Below, one piece after another: positions 48,217 to 58,468 of a DNA stretch of 64,000 nt. Positions within the stretch are counted from its first letter, which is position 1, and each line of letters begins with the position of its first letter. A model generated the notes under the pieces. That model was not told where the DNA came from, did not search any database, and saw only the letters and a program-made list of their open reading frames with translations. This stretch comes from Austropuccinia psidii (taxonomy: Eukaryota; Basidiomycota; Pucciniomycetes; Pucciniales; Sphaerophragmiaceae): the NCBI GenBank assembly GCA_023105745.1, contig JALGQZ010000002.1, forward strand, positions 75,557,285 to 75,621,284, written 5' to 3'. The translations under genes and the position numbers were made by a program.

Positions 48217-48230
48217 TATATTAATTAACT
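48217..48230 (+). other. Self-priming primer-binding site of element F (predicted)
   Basis: TATATTAATTAACT lies one base after the LTR and is a 14/14 reverse complement of AGTTAATTAATATA at 47814-47827. No tRNA-like site starting TGG is present here. The core TTAATTAA is itself palindromic, so 8 of the 14 matches carry less weight. Confidence 0.55.
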
Positions 48231-48972
48231 CATAATTCTTCTTCATTCATTCATTCTTTTATTCTTATATTTTAAATTCATTCATTCATTTCATCAAAAT
48301 TATGATTCTTTGACGTTTTATGATCTTATGATTCTTCGTCACCTCTCAATTTTCCCTCATTCATTCTTCATTCTGAAAATTGAAAGCTGACCCATTTTTT
48401 TAATTTCTGTTATCTTTTCAATCTCATTCTCAATCTTAATCAATCTATTTTTATCCATAATTCAGGCATTTTTATCTTTGGTTCTCAAGTTATTCATCAG
48501 GTTATTCAGACACGTTCTTCATATCAGGATTCACTTTGATTTATTCCTCAAGAATTTTTGATTTTTTGGAAGAATTCACTTGAAAATTGATTTGATTGAC
48601 TAATTTGACATAATTGAAATTGACCTCAAGATAATTGATTGACCTGAAGACTTTATTGATTTTGCTGATTATTCACATCAAGATTATTGACATAAATTGA
48701 TTTTGACTCGAGAATTCATTTTGATTGATTGATTTTTTCTGCAAGATTTTGATTTGATTTGATTTTGATTGTTTGATTGATTGTTTTTATTGACTTCAAG
48801 ATTCTCATTGATATTGATTTTTACTTCAAGACTCATTTGATTTGATTGATTGACGTATTTGGAGAATTTTGATTCATTGATTATCCAATTTCCTCAAGAT
48901 TTGATTGTTGATTTTGTACTTCAAGAAAATTTTGATTTTTTTTCATTTATTTGGTTGATTATTCCTGAAATC
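48231..48972 (+). other. Leader of element F
   Basis: No gene. It has the same low-complexity, GATT-rich character as A's leader at 2378-3110. Confidence 0.65.
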
Positions 48973-49262
48973 ATGCCAGTTCAACATTCACCTCCAGCAA
49001 GACAGACTAGATCTCAGGCCAGAGCTCAAGCTGTTCTGACTCCAACTCCAAGGGCTCCTCTTGATGGTACCCCAGCAGTTTCTCAACTGAGGGCCAGATT
49101 GGACAGAGGACCCATTATGGAAGGAGCAGCACCATCCAGGAAGGAAGGAAGAGGGCCAAGAAGGTCAATGTCTTTATCAGGAGTGGTTGGCGGATTCCCA
49201 GGATTTTCAAGAACCAGTCCCAAGGTTCAAGGTGAAGATGGTGAAGAGGAGGAGGAGACACC
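48973..49262 (+). pseudogene. gag N-terminus of element F (fragment)
   Basis: It starts with ATG at 48973 and aligns codon by codon with A's gag (3111 onward): MPVQHSPPA, APLD, LDRG, EGAAP, GGFPG. It keeps the ATG that A has lost. Similarity ends at an acidic EEEE run near 49258. It strongly recalls gag proteins I remember from the myrtle rust proteome; that recollection cannot be checked here. Confidence 0.75.
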
Positions 49263-49594
49263 GGGGCAAATCTCGTGTCAATCGTCGGCGATTGACTTCA
49301 CGTCAAGCAAATGTCAAGCAGGATAAAAGTCGAGCTCACGTCAAGCGAAAATCAAGCAAACGTCAAGCACACGTCACACTCTGGTCTTACACCAAATCCT
49401 GTGACATCCAATAATATTGGTTCCCCTGTGCCTTCAACTCAGATTCCTCACCACCTGATCATCCCACAACCGTCCGATGATTGGTAAAAATTACACCAGA
49501 CCCGCCTGTTTGCACACACACACATCAAAGATGTCCTTCAGCCAGTTTTGATGTAGGCGGGGGGTTTGACTTCACCAGGTCATCCATGAAGTGT
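49263..49594. other. Unassigned CpG-rich stretch after element F
   Basis: No recognisable gene. It begins with a 20-base hairpin (49277-49296) and five copies of (G/A)TCAAGC within 49302-49368. The CpG content contrasts sharply with the retrotransposons. It may be the end of a DNA transposon or host sequence. Confidence 0.5.
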
Positions 49595-49766
49595 GCGTGT
49601 GCATTGGCGTGTGCGGGCGCGTTTGCGTGTGCATTGGCGTGTGCGGGCGCGTTTGCGTGTGCATTGGCGTGTGCCGGTGGGTTTGCGTGTGCACTGGCGT
49701 GTGCGGGTGCGGGTGGGTGTGCGTGTGCATTGGCGTGTGCGGGTGCACATGCGGGTGTGGGTACGC
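49595..49766 (+). repeat. CpG-rich minisatellite, 30-bp unit
   Basis: About five and a half units, GCGTGTGCATTGGCGTGTGC followed by GGGCGCGTTT. The first two units agree completely. The fourth is 36 bp. Because the unit is a multiple of three, open frames appear in several frames on both strands; these are not taken as genes. Directly after it, an in-frame stretch reads to AAAG|GTGAGT near 49829, which could be an exon end, but no gene could be assembled. Confidence 0.85.
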
Positions 49767-50024
49767 AAAAGCCGATTCCGCTTCCAACATGATGATGGCG
49801 CAGTTAGAAATTTTGGATGCTATGAAAGGTGAGTGTGTGGGTCATTTGATCATTGGACTTGGCTTATTCACACTGTACCCAATGTCAAAATAGTAAGTTC
49901 TTTGTGGCAATGTGAAATAATGGGCTTTGCTTGTCACAATGGCATGTCTCTGTCACTAAATTTTGAGGCAATGATTTCACTAGCAAAATTGCTAATGAAT
50001 CTGAGAGATTTGCATTTTTGTAGA

Positions 50025-53000
50025 CTAAATATCATGAAATAACGGCTTTATCATTACAAGCAGTCCACATGACAGAGCTTTGTTATCATACAATCCACAG
50101 TTACCTTCTATTTCTTCTTCTGATATAATCAAGTGTCCATCATCAAAACCAACAGCTTTATAAATATTGAGATACGGCCAATCTGGTAGGAAATTCACAT
50201 CAATCTTCAAAGTTTTTAAAATCAGAAAGTTATTATTAAGTATGCTAGATGGCTCAGAGACTTTGAAAATGCTATCAATAATACCAAATTGTCGTGAGTT
50301 GCCCCTCAGAAAACATATCACACTGTTGCTGATATTTTTGGATTCAGTTGAAAATATATTGTTCCCAATATTAATGTTTGAAACTGGAAAATACCAAGGT
50401 GAGACAATCCTTGAAGTGGGAGGACTTGTGGATTGCATGGTAGTGTCTAAGCTGATCCAATCAACTACTTCCCTTGTGGAATGAAAATTCTGTAAGTACT
50501 CAACCAGGCAAGCATAATTTTGTTGGTCATGGCGGGATGGCTTGTTATATTTATGGTGATTGAACACGGCAGGTGGCTGTGATTCGAAAAGCTGTTTTAT
50601 TTCACATGGCACAGATGGGGATTTCAGGAGAACGGAAAGGTTGGAACATCGACAGATATGTTGAAGTAAGGTTTTATCTATATCATCTATTCAGAGTTGC
50701 AAAAAGTTAGTCTTATTCAGTTCAGGTGTTTCATCAATGTGAATATATTGATCTTATTAATTGACGTACATATCTTGTTATTTGTTGGCATCTTTGCAAA
50801 TACTCCAATCAAGCGCTCATAACCCCATGTGGCTGAGGCTTGTGCTGGGCCCCAACGTTGGAAGAGTTCGGGAATATGATCAGCAAAATGATGATTTGGT
50901 TTACTTTTCTGTTTTGGGAACAGGTGTTGATTGGAAAGGCGGAATTTTTTCCAATGTTCAGCAAATGCAGTCGCATCATCTATTGAAACAGTCCAGCTTG
51001 TGGCAATGTTGATAGCACTAATCAAATGGAATGTATTCTTGGCTAGTTCATTTGCAAGTTCTTCTGACTGACCCATTTTTCTTTGAGTGTTGGCAGATTG
51101 GTGTGCATCTAATGACATCTGTTGACTGAGCATTAGAAATGGAATATAGACTTTATATAAGAGAGCCCATTCAGCGGCTTTTAAGCTACCATGAGAGGGG
51201 GAACCCATTTTGCGGGGAACTCTTGTCCATGATGAGGGAATTATGGTCTCAGATATGATTTGTGGGAGATGCTCAAGAGCCTCACCCTTGATCTGGTGAT
51301 CACTCAGTGCAGTGATATCCAATTCAGAGGGTATTTCAGAAGTGGGGATGTAATCGGCATCAAATGAAGGAATCTCCGCAGAACCACTAGATGGATGTTC
51401 TGTGTTAGGGGTGGGCATTGGGAAGTAGTTTTTTCGGGTGGAAGTAGTGGGGAGTGGCTCATTTATTATTTTTGCTGCGTCTCTTCTCAGGGAGCGGGCC
51501 TCTCTCAATGTGATTTTATCAAGAGAGCTGTTGGAGGTCTTGGAATCTGAGTCTGAACTGTTGGTGTCATTGGATTTCCTGCGGGACCTGAAGTAAATTT
51601 TTGATTTCGCCTCTGGAATGCACAATTTGAAAGTTGCATGATCCTTCAAAATTCCAAGTATTAAATTATGCATTATGTCAAGATTAACCATTCTGGTTGC
51701 ATCCCAATACGGAAGGTCTTCCAAAATTGAATATCGCACTCCATACTCAGAGAAAATTGCTTGTCTTTGTTGTGGGGTTGCCCGAAGCCATTTGGCAATG
51801 GTTGATTTATGACTTTGGTATGAGCGCGTGTAGTGAAATTGAGGACCAATTTCTTCAATTTGAGCTTTGTGAATGGTGCAAAAATTACAAAAGTGGTTTC
51901 CTGAATGGGAAATAAATCCAGTAAGCTTGCGCATGGCAACCACATCCGCAATGGCTGTGAGGATGGCAACACGGATAAAGGATCCTGATGGACCTGTTGA
52001 GGTGGGTGCAAAATGGTAACCCTGCCATAGCTCTTTGAGCTCGTTGATGAGTGGCATTAATAGATAATTCAATTGAAGCGCAGTTGGCTCCTTCAGACCA
52101 GGGATGATTCCTGCAACATAGACATTCTCGGGCTTCAATCTTTCACTTGGGGGGAGATTAAGACAAATAAGCATGATAGGTCCAATGCTAGCCAACCGGG
52201 TTGACTTTCCATGTGCATTAAACCAGTCCACATATATGGAGAAGGCCAATGCACCAGGAATGGACATGAATGGGGGGTCATGGATATTTCTAGTGCCAGT
52301 GAAGCGTCTCCAGACCAATCCATCCCAGACGTCACGTTTTGGGGAATCTTCGGGAGTTTGGGATTGTTGATGTTGATGCAGAATGTCCATAATTCCAGCC
52401 CGCTGGAGAAATCTGGCAAGCCAATTTTTGAATGGTTGATAAATGAAATGTTTTGTTGGTATAAATTTTTGCTTCATGTTGGTTGTGTTTTGGGTGTGGG
52501 GTTCAGATGAATAGATGAATTTGCCTAATGATTGTGTGCAAGGGGGATCATGATCATTTGGGTCATTATGGCGTTGACAGTGGGGTTGGTCAGTTGTGAC
52601 TGATTCAGTAAGGCCATTAAGAGAGAAACATTGAGGACAACATATATAGTTTTGAATCACTGGCCCCAATTGGAGATGTTCAAATATGGTACTCAGATCT
52701 TGAGGTATATGGAATGCAGGAGCGGGGGGACCAGCTGAGCTTGAGATACTGGACTTGATCAGCAGGTTCAGGGCGGGGTTGAGTATGCGTGAAGCCCTGC
52801 GGGGTAAATTATACCTTAATGATAGAATGGCAGATATTATCATTCCTAGGTCTTGTGGGGGAAGGGTTTGACTGCCACTATATGGTTTCTGTGCAGTTGA
52901 ATTGAGAGCCGCTGCAGTTGGGAAAGTGCTTTGGGTCAAACGTGAATAATCAGCTGGGAAGATTTGATCCAATAGAATTTGTGGGCACCCAGATCCTGAT

Positions 53001-53185
53001 GCAGAAGTAGGGATGTTTGGAAGAGATTTGGGTGCAAGGGTTGATTTGAGCTTTTTAATGTGCTGTTTATATTGGAAAGGTGTGAAGGCAACTCCTTGCC
53101 TATCACCCTCAGGGGAAGAGTGTGTTTGAGTTGAGCAGTGTTGACACATGCATATACGCATTGAGGAATAGGGCCGGGTTGTCAT
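50025..53185 (-). CDS. CACTA/Tnp2-like transposase, spliced, probably complete
   Basis: Cut-and-paste DNA transposase of the type widespread in basidiomycetes. Exon 1 is 53185-50770 and exon 2 is 50686-50025, with an 83-bp intron (donor GTACGT, branch site CTAAC, acceptor TAG). Exon lengths give 1026 codons with no stop. Residue positions: CMCQHC near 12-17, zinc-type CPQC...CQRH near 184-205, a YVDWFNAHGK motif with the likely first catalytic Asp near 320, KPENVYVAGIIPGLKEP near 352-368, HFCNFC near 432-436, and NLDIMHNLILGIL near 501-513. Without the intron, translation stops at TGA 50717 after KHLN; with it the frame continues into a typical C-terminal part. I could not locate CACTA-type terminal inverted repeats, so the transposon ends are unknown. 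Confidence 0.8.
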
Positions 53186-54145
53186 TGTTGCAGGAATTGG
53201 GAGTACGGTTGGTTTGTGTATAAATATCTATGGTTGATGTGAAAGTGTTTAGGAGTGTTATTAATTGGAAATAAAATTCAGTGATTATTTATGAAGGGGG
53301 AGATGATTTGAGCCAGCTGAGGATTTAATCCCATTTGTAATGGAGCATGAGCTGCAGTGGATAAAGTTTAACATGTCTCATTTGGATGGCGGAATTGGTT
53401 AGGCGTTTAATTGGGTAAAATGCCATGCTGCTCAATGCTCATACATATTCTAGTTTATTTACACATTGTGATAGTGCGGGTTTTACCATTGAGGGGGTTC
53501 CATTAGTGAAGTGTTACCATTGAATTGAGGGGATTAACATTTAACCCATGTACGCTGGCACGCCATCGTACATGGTTTAAACCTTATTACAGACATAACT
53601 ATATAACTCTATTACATAAGGGGGTGGAGTGCAGCTAAAGTCTTGGTATTTGGTTTTAGTGCGGCGGGCTTTGAATCAGTTGGAATGTGATTTGGATTGT
53701 CTTGCCTTTCGTGAAAAGGTGATGTCTCTTTTGTGGGTAAATCCTTCATGAATATACCCCTTTACAGATGTACAATGTTGTGGAATCTCAATGCATATAT
53801 TGGCAGTTTGGATAATTCACAAAATGTGACAATGGGGAGGCGGAAATGTTACCAAATATGATTACTTATGGATGATGGGTCCCCTTTCAGATCAAGGAAA
53901 TATCACATTATATTCTGGTAGGCCGTGCAGGGTGGTTTCCGACAAAAGCGGAGGAGCTCAAGAGGAGGCAGGGAGGATTCTCCTCAAAAGAGTCTTATCC
54001 GACTTCCACACAACACTTAGTTCCAACTATTCATAGAATTTCTCTATTCTAAATTTGAAAAGATTTCATCTCATATCACTCTATTTTATCATAATACTGA
54101 GGTGTTTTATCTAGTTAAAAATATTAGTGTACTTTTTCGGCCCTT
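53186..54145. other. Divergent intergenic region with a 15-bp inverted repeat
   Basis: 960 bases between two divergently read genes, with normal CpG content and no gene seen. It presumably holds both promoters. The main feature is the inverted repeat at 53540-53581. Confidence 0.6.
53540..53581. repeat. Inverted repeat, 15-bp arms, 12-bp loop
   Basis: Arms TTTAACCCATGTACG and CGTACATGGTTTAAA pair at 14 of 15 positions around CTGGCACGCCAT. It could be a binding site for a dimeric regulator or for the transposase. Confidence 0.75.
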
Positions 54146-55041
54146 ATGTCATCTTTCAAGTCACATAAATCCCGTTCAGGTTCTGTTCATGACTCAAATA
54201 GTGAATCTAGCATAGAATATGTTCAAACACAGTCACCATTGAGTCCCAACATTCCTCTCACAACCCCTATCGCATCCTCAATGAATGTATCAGGTCTTAA
54301 CATTGATGTGGGCAATCCAAAGGCTCCAACTTCAAGCACTTGGTCGATCCCAAATATTTCCGTCACTCCAATTCCCCCGAATCCCACTAATACACAAATT
54401 CATGTGTCTCAGGGGCCAGAAGGCACACCTCAAACCTCATCACACGCTAATCCCCAATCAAAATTTCCACGTGAGTTCCTCCTTAATCCCGGTCGGAATC
54501 CAGTCGCATCCCAGGATCCCTTTGGCCAAAGTAAACAGCCAACCCTCAATATTGCATCAGGATCTCAGGTTCATGTGGGTGATGAAAGGCGCGTGGATGG
54601 GGGGCGACGAAAAAGACCTTTGGAAAATGTCTCTTGGAGCGGTCTGTCGGAGGGAAATCCAGTATTGATGCTTCATCAAAGTAAGTCATTTGAATTTTGG
54701 AGTATGACCTTTTTCACAATTTGATATGTTTGTTTCATGGGTTAGATATGGCACCTAAAGGCAAGTCAGTCCGATCTCAGGAGCCAATTGAAGATCGTGA
54801 GGAACACCAGTCTTCATTAATGTTTTGATGTGTTAACTGATGATTTGCATGGCAGGGGATGAACTTTATGCGTCTTCACCTCTGGTCCATAAAGAGAAAG
54901 TCACTGGACGTCATCATCCATATGCCTCCAAACCAAGAACGGGTCATGCCAGTACATCAAGAGAAAGAATGGTGGATGATGAGGATGAGAACATGTCTCT
55001 GACTCAAAGTGAAAGAAATGATGAACCAACGAGGGACAATT
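54146..55041 (+). CDS. Spliced gene of unknown function, 5' part only, cut by element D
   Basis: I do not recognise the protein. Predicted exons are 54146-54680, 54747-54799 and 54856-55041. The first intron (GTAAGT...TTAG) and the second (GTGAGG...GGCAG) keep the frame through to 55041. The N-terminal part is rich in Ser, Pro, Thr and Asn, followed by a short basic RRKRP patch and then an acidic DDEDE patch. Low complexity suggests a disordered, possibly nuclear, protein. It is divergent to the Tnp2-like transposase and 960 bp away, so it may be a second gene of the same transposon or a host gene. The coding frame runs straight into the TGTGAGCC terminus of D, so the rest of the gene lies beyond the window. 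Confidence 0.55.
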
Positions 55042-57068
55042 TGTGAGCCTTTGAGATATGACCACATACCCAATAAGGTCACAAAAAATACTCCGAATAA
55101 TTATACCTTTAATATAATTATATTAAAATTAATTAGAATAATTATACACTAAAAATAATTACTCAAATATACAAAAAATACCATAAATTGGTACTAAAAT
55201 TGGTTTAACTTAAAAACCAATGAATGAACATGTGAAATAAATTATACCATTGGATTCCCCATGGAAAAATACACATATACCATTTTTATGGCATATCTGT
55301 AAAGCCAATATTTAAGGAATTATAAGGTACAATACCTTATAAAAACCATAAAAACTTATTTATCTCAGAAACTAATGAAACAACATGTGAAATAAATTGT
55401 ACCAGTGGATTCCCCACAAAAATCCACATATAAAACAATTAATAAGCTAATTTCCAATGTTAATACTTAAGGAATTATCCTGAATATATGCACTTTTTTG
55501 GTCAACGCATATATTCAAGGATCATAGCTAATATCTTCTAAACTATACATGATAGAATGATGAACAAAAAATAAAGTTACCACGTAATTACTGTAAGAAC
55601 ACAGATATGAACTTTATTTTACAAATTATAAACAAGGTTAAAACCTATGATGAATTATTGATAAAAATCAACAGAGCTGTTGACCACTTTGTTGTGAAAG
55701 TGTTCCAAACTTAAAAAAAAGTACACAGTTAGACTCTCCTAGTTCATTCGTGAAGAATGATGTAATTTTTATTATTAAATTCAGGGTATAACCCCCTGAA
55801 ATCAAGGTTTGAAGTTTAAAATATTGAATTTCGACAGAAAAGATGAGTTACAAGAAAAATCATCAAAATTAGAGTTTTAATGATGTAATGAAAAGCTCTT
55901 GGCAGCATAATAAGGTTATGTCAGGCTATCAGAATTCACTTTCTGAATTGCTGTAGCGTGAAAACCTTAAAAGTTATTGAGGATCAAAATTTGAGCTTAA
56001 ATTGCGCTGTTATGATCACATACTGTAACCTTAAATTAAGTTTAACAGTCTTAATAGTGATAAAATTGGTGAATACTATTAGTTTATGATTAAAACTAAC
56101 AAAATCAATGAAATTTGGGGTTCTGCCAAGCCTCTGATGTCATCACACTTAGAGTTATAGTGATAACTCTAAATAATGGTGTAATAATGATGTAATATGG
56201 TTTGATCATGATGTAATCACCCTCAAACCTTAAAATATTGATCAATTCCAGTGGATATGATCAGTACACGTCTACTAGAAGCCTGTTGGACTCTAGGAGG
56301 GAGGTATTTACTATAAATAGAGCTCTTTTTACTCTATTTACCCCTCAGACGCATCAAAAACATTAAATCAATTAAATCAAAGGTAATTTCTTTATTCTTT
56401 ATATATAAAACTGTTATATTATTAAAGACCAAAGACCACCTTGCTATAATCATCTATTTTGACGTGATTAAATCATTTATTTAATTGTTTTTGTTAAAAA
56501 TCTCTCTAATAACTCATTTCCACGTAAAAATCCAGAATAATTTGTAATTTTCTTTATTTTTATTGTAAATACAATTTGAAAAGGTTGTATTTATATTTTT
56601 TGGCGTAAAATACTTCAAAATTGTTATATTAAGTGTTAAAAGTAGGTTATGTTCTCTTATTATAATAATTTCTCTATTATTACTCTTTTAATAATTCTTT
56701 AATTAATATAAATAGTATTTATATTAATTCATAACTTTAATATTAGTAATATTATTGTTATTAATTGTTTTTTATTAATAAAAAACAATTTTTTACGCCT
56801 TTATTATTTGTTGGTAACAATAATAAAGAGCTTTATAATATATTAATTATTTTATATTAATATATTATTTATAATATTATAATTTCATATAATATTAATT
56901 ATATTATTATATTTATTTAATAATATAATATTTTTTACGCCATAATAATAATATATCTTTATTATTATTATTATTTTAATCTTATTTATTTCAATTATAA
57001 GGACATTCAGAGTACAATAAGTAAAAAATTGGTAATTTTTACTTATTGTTTCATAGTCAAACCTTACA
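55042..57068 (+). repeat. 5' LTR of element D
   Basis: 2027 bp, TGTGAGCCTTTGAG...CCTTACA. Its termini match the B LTRs and it is very AT-rich. The length is far above the few hundred bases common for fungal Ty3 elements. Confidence 0.95.
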
Positions 57069-57070
57069 TT

Positions 57071-57086
57071 TGGGGGCCTGGCCGTG
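57071..57086 (+). other. Primer-binding site of element D
   Basis: TGGGGGCCTGGCCGTG, two bases after the LTR, the same site as in B, H and Z. Confidence 0.85.
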
Positions 57087-57550
57087 ATATTTACTTAAAA
57101 GACCTTTAAAAAGATTCTATTTGGGTTTATCCAATAATAAATTATATAATAATTTTATATTTTATTGATTTTAAAAGCTATTGAGGCATTTGGAAAGCAA
57201 TTGTACTGTCTTACACGTGGTTTTTCACATCCTTAGACTTGCAAGAACTTTCTTTGAGTGACTCTAGTGATTAAAAAAGATAATTTATAAATTAAAAATA
57301 ATTTTTATTATAATTTAATTTTATAAGAATCATATTCATTTTTCTTATTCTTTAAAAATAAAAATATACATAAAAAATATTAAAAAATATTAAAAACCAA
57401 TAAAAAAAGTTATTTTTATTCATTTTTATTGATTTCTTTATTTATTTCATTTTTTTAAGATATAAAAGCAATTTCTACGTGGAAAATTGCCATATCTTGC
57501 CAAAAATAACACTTCTTATAAAAAGACTTATATTTATTTGTCTTTTTTAG
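57087..57550 (+). other. Leader of element D
   Basis: No gene. It contains the conserved block 57213-57264 and ends with a pyrimidine tract and TAG, the predicted splice acceptor at 57549-57550. A clear upstream donor as good as the one in C was not found. Confidence 0.6.
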
Positions 57551-58468
57551 TGTTTGAAGATAACCCAACAGAAGACAACCAAGCTACTGTTGAGAGATTG
57601 GTGGAAGAAACTTGTCAAAGTTCTCCAACACCACTTATCACCAAAAGAAAGAAAGCTAAGAAATTAGACTTTCCAGGGCCCACCATTCAAGACTCTGAAG
57701 GTGAGAACCTCTTTTTAAATTGCCATAAAAGAATTTTATTCTAAAATACTTTTATTTTTTCTTATTCTTTAATTATGACTACCAGAAGAGGTTCCCAATA
57801 CTCCATCCAATCAGATGGAGCTGGACTCAGAAGTAGAATTGATCCCTCAAAAGGGAAAAGAAAGGGCAATATCCCCAGTGGAACAGAATCCACACAAGGA
57901 AGTGCCTTATCCCAAAGGCAAGTCCCAGAAATGCCCATGATATCTGAGCCTGAATTGGAACTAAGTATGAGTAACTCAAACAGGTACAAATCACATTCAG
58001 AGGGCTCAAATAGACATCTACATGAGCCAGTACAAGCAGTATTACACAGTATACAAGGACAAAGACTGGGAAATGCTGCCTCAAATATACCAAGGAGTGA
58101 TGAACTCCTGGCACATCCTGAAAAAGTTCCTCAAAGAGGAGGAGATAGTGAAATACTCCAATGGATGGAATCAACTGTCATCCAAACCTCAAATCAAAAA
58201 AATCAAGGATTATCATGCCAAAAAGAGGGAGGCAACCAAGGAAGAAGCCCCAGTAGCTTCTACCAGCAAGCCTCAAGCCAACCCACTTCCCCAAGAAGGG
58301 AAGAAGAACAAGAAAAAGCATTGGAGGAAACCATATTCCCCAAGCTACAGAATCCCAAGAATCCAAAAGGATGCCATGGACAATGTTTTCAACATGGCCA
58401 GAACCTTGATGGAATTCAAGGACAAGGAAGAGCAAAGAATGAGACAACCTCATTTCCCAAAGAAATAA
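57551..58468 (+). CDS. Overprinted accessory protein of element D (spliced; predicted)
   Basis: Exon 57551-57700, intron 57701-57983 (GTGAGA donor, CAG acceptor), exon 57984-58468. With the A from an upstream exon the start codon forms as A|TG. Lengths 1+150+485 give 212 codons without a stop. Order in the protein: acidic start FEDNPTEDN, basic KRKKAKK near residue 35, an aromatic SQYKQYY segment near 60, NGW near 100, a basic P/Q-rich linker, YRIP, and a C-terminal helix with VFNMARTLMEF, ending FPKK. The Gag-Pol ATG at 57775 is inside the intron, so spliced and unspliced RNA would make different proteins. The second exon overlaps gag in another frame. Function unknown. No signal peptide or membrane segment is seen. 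Confidence 0.65.

Larger units (their letters stand above)
46506..49262 (+). mobile_element. Element F: A-family Ty3/gypsy, 5' LTR, leader and gag start only
   Basis: Inserted in the integrase of G after CCAGC (46501-46505). It consists of a 1.71 kb LTR, the leader and the first ~97 codons of gag. The similarity to element A's gag stops near 49262, where unrelated CpG-rich sequence begins. Whether F was truncated or interrupted by a later insertion that continues beyond the window cannot be decided here. Confidence 0.8.

Noticed and set aside
49481..49893. Several overlapping Cys/Ala- or Arg/Thr-rich frames over the minisatellite
   Set aside because: The repeat unit is 30 bp, so many frames stay open automatically.
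49955..53660. CACTA/TAGTG strings as ends of the Tnp2-like transposon
   Set aside because: Single CACTA and TAGTG strings occur, but no pair has matching inverted sequence next to it.
55042..57068. Tandem AT-rich arrays in the LTRs as satellite or origin sequence
   Set aside because: The TAATAAT runs are irregular and shared with the other LTR copies. They are part of the LTR and show no separate repeat unit.
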